From Bacillus safensis (GTDB lineage: Bacteria; Bacillota; Bacilli; Bacillales; Bacillaceae): a DNA stretch of 64,000 nucleotides. The translations under genes and the position numbers were made by a program. The notes under the pieces are model-generated. The model saw only the letters and a program-made list of their open reading frames with translations. It was not told where the DNA came from and made no database searches. The DNA lies in assembly GCA_030159235.1 (NCBI GenBank), contig BSBG01000007.1, positions 102,504-166,503 on the forward strand, written 5' to 3'. Positions 62,229 through 64,000 of the stretch are shown here, in pieces; within the stretch, counting starts at the first letter, position 1; each line of letters starts with the position of its first letter.

Positions 62229-63827
62229 CTGGGCAAGATACTTGATGCAAAAGCACTAACAAGTGCCATGGACACAAGGGCTAAACACTACCAGGAACTC
62301 CGCGAACAAATGGTAGATTTAAAAAAGGCATTACAAAGTGTTGCCAATCTCGGTGATGACTTCACTGGGAAAGGTGCCGATAACATTAAAAGCTTTTATA
62401 AAGAGCTCGCCGGAAATGTAGACATGTTTATCAGCTTTATTGATAAGCAAAAAGCGTTCCATGAAGGTGTTTCTGGGACACTTGATGATACAAACTTTGG
62501 CGGCGATACCTTTGTAGAAGAGCACTTTTTAGACAACGCAGTACATATGGGCATCAAAAATGCCAAAAGCATTGTAAAGGATCAAAAAAAGGCACTCAAA
62601 ACGATTTTTCAAGACATTGACGACCTCATTTCTCTAGAGGTATTTGATAGCCAAACCTTTGATGATAAGATCGCTGATGCCGAAGACGAGCGGAAAAAGA
62701 CTGTTAAAGATTTAATTGAACTTGATCAAAATTTGAAAGATGAATATGCTTTGTCAGAGACTGAGGAGAAGGCTACAATGGCATTGTACGCTGAAATGAT
62801 GAATGCGACAAATGATGGAAAAGCCATTTCGCCTATGAATTTTGACAAGAAAGCGTATCAAAATAGCGAAATCTACAAGGCAAAAAGCGATATTGAGAAG
62901 CAAACTTCTGAATATCTCAAAATTAAAAAAGAACAAGAGGAAGCCCGCGAGATCGCAAAGGAACAAGAAGCACTCGCCAACCGCCCTTGGTATGAAAAAG
63001 CCCTCGATTATGGCGGAAATATCGTGAATGAACTGACAGGTGTGAACGATGCAAAGCGTGCCGCAACAGGGGTCGACCCAATCACAGGTGAAGAACTCAC
63101 CACAGGGCAGCGAGTCGCAGCAGGCGGTATGGCAGCAGCTGGATATATCCCAATCGTCGGCTGGGCAGGGCGCATTTTCAAAGGCGGAAAGGCTGTCTAT
63201 AAAACGACTCAAGCTACATCAGCCGCAGTCAAGGCAGTCGACGTCTACAAAACATCACAAAAGTCTTTTGATGCCTTAAAAACATCCCAAAAAGGCTTAT
63301 ATGGCCTCACCGCAACCAACGGCTTTAGCGAAGCGATTACGGGTCGAGATATGTTTGGAAACAAGGTCTCGAAAGAACAGCAGGAAGCGAGTATGAATGC
63401 GGCGCTTGGAATGCTTTTACCGTTTGGGGCGAAAGGGTTTCATGGAAAGATGGGAGTTAAAGGTGGTACTGTTAAAAATGTGAATAATGGTACAGTGTGG
63501 AAGGATATAAAAGTTACTCAACCACTTTATGAAGGTACAAAAATCCCAAAATCTTTTGAATTAGCAACAGTTGGTGGAAAGTTCTGGGTGCACCCCAATG
63601 GAACAAAACATATGGTTGAGTATATAACTAGAGATGCAACTACACATGGTATGCCGATAAATAGTCAAACTTTATTGTCGAGTTTCCAAAGCTCTGTTAA
63701 CATTGCTGCTAAGCAAGGAATTAAATATGAAGAAATTATGAAGGTAGGTAATTGGGAATTAATATTTAGTAAACCCCGAGGAGACGGATTATTACCAGTC
63801 ATAAAGCATGCTGTGTATATGCCTTAA
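62229..63827 (+). CDS. LXG-domain polymorphic toxin, probable CTG start
   Basis: A 532-residue protein. The first ~200 residues are the helical LXG export domain; then a linker, a hydrophobic pre-toxin segment (GGMAAAGYIPIVGWAGRIF), a second TG-rich part, and a C-terminal toxin module from about residue 408. The frame is open back to a TGA at 62220 with no ATG/GTG/TTG before 62268. CTG 62229, 9 bases after GGAGGGAG, restores the LXG N-terminus MGKILDAKALTSAMDTRAKH; ATG 62268 would cut 13 conserved residues and has no ribosome site. The toxin type is not recognised (motif FWVHPNGTKHMVEYI). Secretion by the type VII (Yuk/Ess) system is expected. Confidence 0.85.
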   Translation: MGKILDAKALTSAMDTRAKHYQELREQMVDLKKALQSVANLGDDFTGKGADNIKSFYKELAGNVDMFISFIDKQKAFHEGVSGTLDDTNFGGDTFVEEHFLDNAVHMGIKNAKSIVKDQKKALKTIFQDIDDLISLEVFDSQTFDDKIADAEDERKKTVKDLIELDQNLKDEYALSETEEKATMALYAEMMNATNDGKAISPMNFDKKAYQNSEIYKAKSDIEKQTSEYLKIKKEQEEAREIAKEQEALANRPWYEKALDYGGNIVNELTGVNDAKRAATGVDPITGEELTTGQRVAAGGMAAAGYIPIVGWAGRIFKGGKAVYKTTQATSAAVKAVDVYKTSQKSFDALKTSQKGLYGLTATNGFSEAITGRDMFGNKVSKEQQEASMNAALGMLLPFGAKGFHGKMGVKGGTVKNVNNGTVWKDIKVTQPLYEGTKIPKSFELATVGGKFWVHPNGTKHMVEYITRDATTHGMPINSQTLLSSFQSSVNIAAKQGIKYEEIMKVGNWELIFSKPRGDGLLPVIKHAVYMP

Positions 63828-63841
63828 AAGGAGAAATGATG

Positions 63842-64000
63842 ATGTTAAAAGTAATAGAATATAAAGACGTTCAACCTATAAACATTGAATATGATCTTTA
63901 TACACCGATTAATATAGAATTTGGGAGTTGGAATATATCAAAAGAGCCAACGATATATTGGAGAACGGGAGATTTCAAGAAATCTTTAATTGAAATAGGT
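63842..64000 (+). CDS. start of a probable immunity gene, cut by the window end
   Basis: Begins 14 bp after the toxin stop with AAGGAG and an ATG-ATG-ATG run (63836, 63839, 63842); the third is best spaced. The first 53 codons encode a beta-rich, acidic protein (YDLYTPINIEFGSWNISKEP, then WRTGDFKKSLIEIG). Very AT-rich (23% GC in 63841-63900). The position and composition are those of an LXG immunity gene; no family named. Confidence 0.65.
   Translation, partial: MLKVIEYKDVQPINIEYDLYTPINIEFGSWNISKEPTIYWRTGDFKKSLIEIG

Noticed and set aside
1..64000. CRISPR arrays, tRNA/rRNA genes, prophage or intact insertion sequences
   Set aside because: No regularly spaced repeats, no cloverleaf or rRNA-like sequence, and no transposase, integrase or phage structural gene were found.

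Overview
The window is a chromosomal segment of a Bacillus, most likely the B. pumilus / B. safensis / B. altitudinis group. The gene order largely follows the B. subtilis 168 blocks yclM-ycnBC-gabRTD-ycnJI, mtlAFD, ycsEFGI-kipIAR-lipC-mtlR and ydaCDG-ydzA-topB-ydaJKLMN-kimA-ydaP, but proteins are diverged and several genes are gained, lost or moved. Species assignment is inference. No rRNA, tRNA, CRISPR array, prophage or intact insertion sequence was seen.

Layout. 1-5511: a yxe-type operon for S-(2-succino)cysteine or related S-modified cysteine disposal (monooxygenase end, N-acetyltransferase, ABC uptake system, deacetylase, MmgE/PrpD protein). 5512-5700: a small dispersed repeat between terminators. 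5704-11100, mostly minus strand: a GAF-STAS stressosome-like protein, aspartokinase III, a DHA2 efflux pump with its TetR regulator, and a small lipoprotein. 11238-16280: an ArsR regulator and the GABA genes gabR/gabTD, with a decayed amino-acid permease between gabT and gabD. 16327-19367: an NAD(P)H oxidoreductase and the copper genes ycnJ-ycnI. 19718-23007: mannitol PTS genes mtlA-mtlF-mtlD behind an MtlR operator and a cre site; the activator gene mtlR lies at 36536 behind the same regulatory layout. 23017-27200: a chemoreceptor with a sigma-D-like promoter, a RidA protein, small membrane proteins, a VOC protein, an excalibur-domain protein and a second copy of the dispersed repeat. 27208-33526: ycsE and the 5-oxoprolinase operon (pxpA, NRAMP-like ycsG, ycsI, pxpB, pxpC, kipR). 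33561-36406: azoreductase, lipC, and an NTN-type acyltransferase. 38640-44799: ydaC, ydaD, ydaG, a candidate structured RNA of about 425 nt, three tiny membrane proteins, a 755-residue membrane protein and ydzA. 44929-48661: GntR, AraC, EamA exporter and a tartrate/D-malate dehydrogenase. 48734-62034: topB, the ydaJKLMN exopolysaccharide operon, the c-di-AMP riboswitch with kimA, and the sigma-B-type pyruvate oxidase ydaP. 62229-64000: an LXG polymorphic toxin with an AT-rich C-terminal module and the start of its presumed immunity gene, cut by the window end.

Common threads are nitrogen/carbon scavenging (modified cysteine, GABA, 5-oxoproline, mannitol, tartrate), stress response (three sigma-B-like promoters of the same form GTTTRA-N14-TGGNAA/T, a YtvA-like STAS protein, an MhqR-like operator) and surface or competition functions (c-di-GMP-linked exopolysaccharide, LXG toxin). 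The least explained items are the RNA candidate at 41.0-41.45 kb, the toxin C-terminal domain with its neighbour, and the terminator-associated repeat. No database search was run; all homology is by recognition of sequence and gene order.
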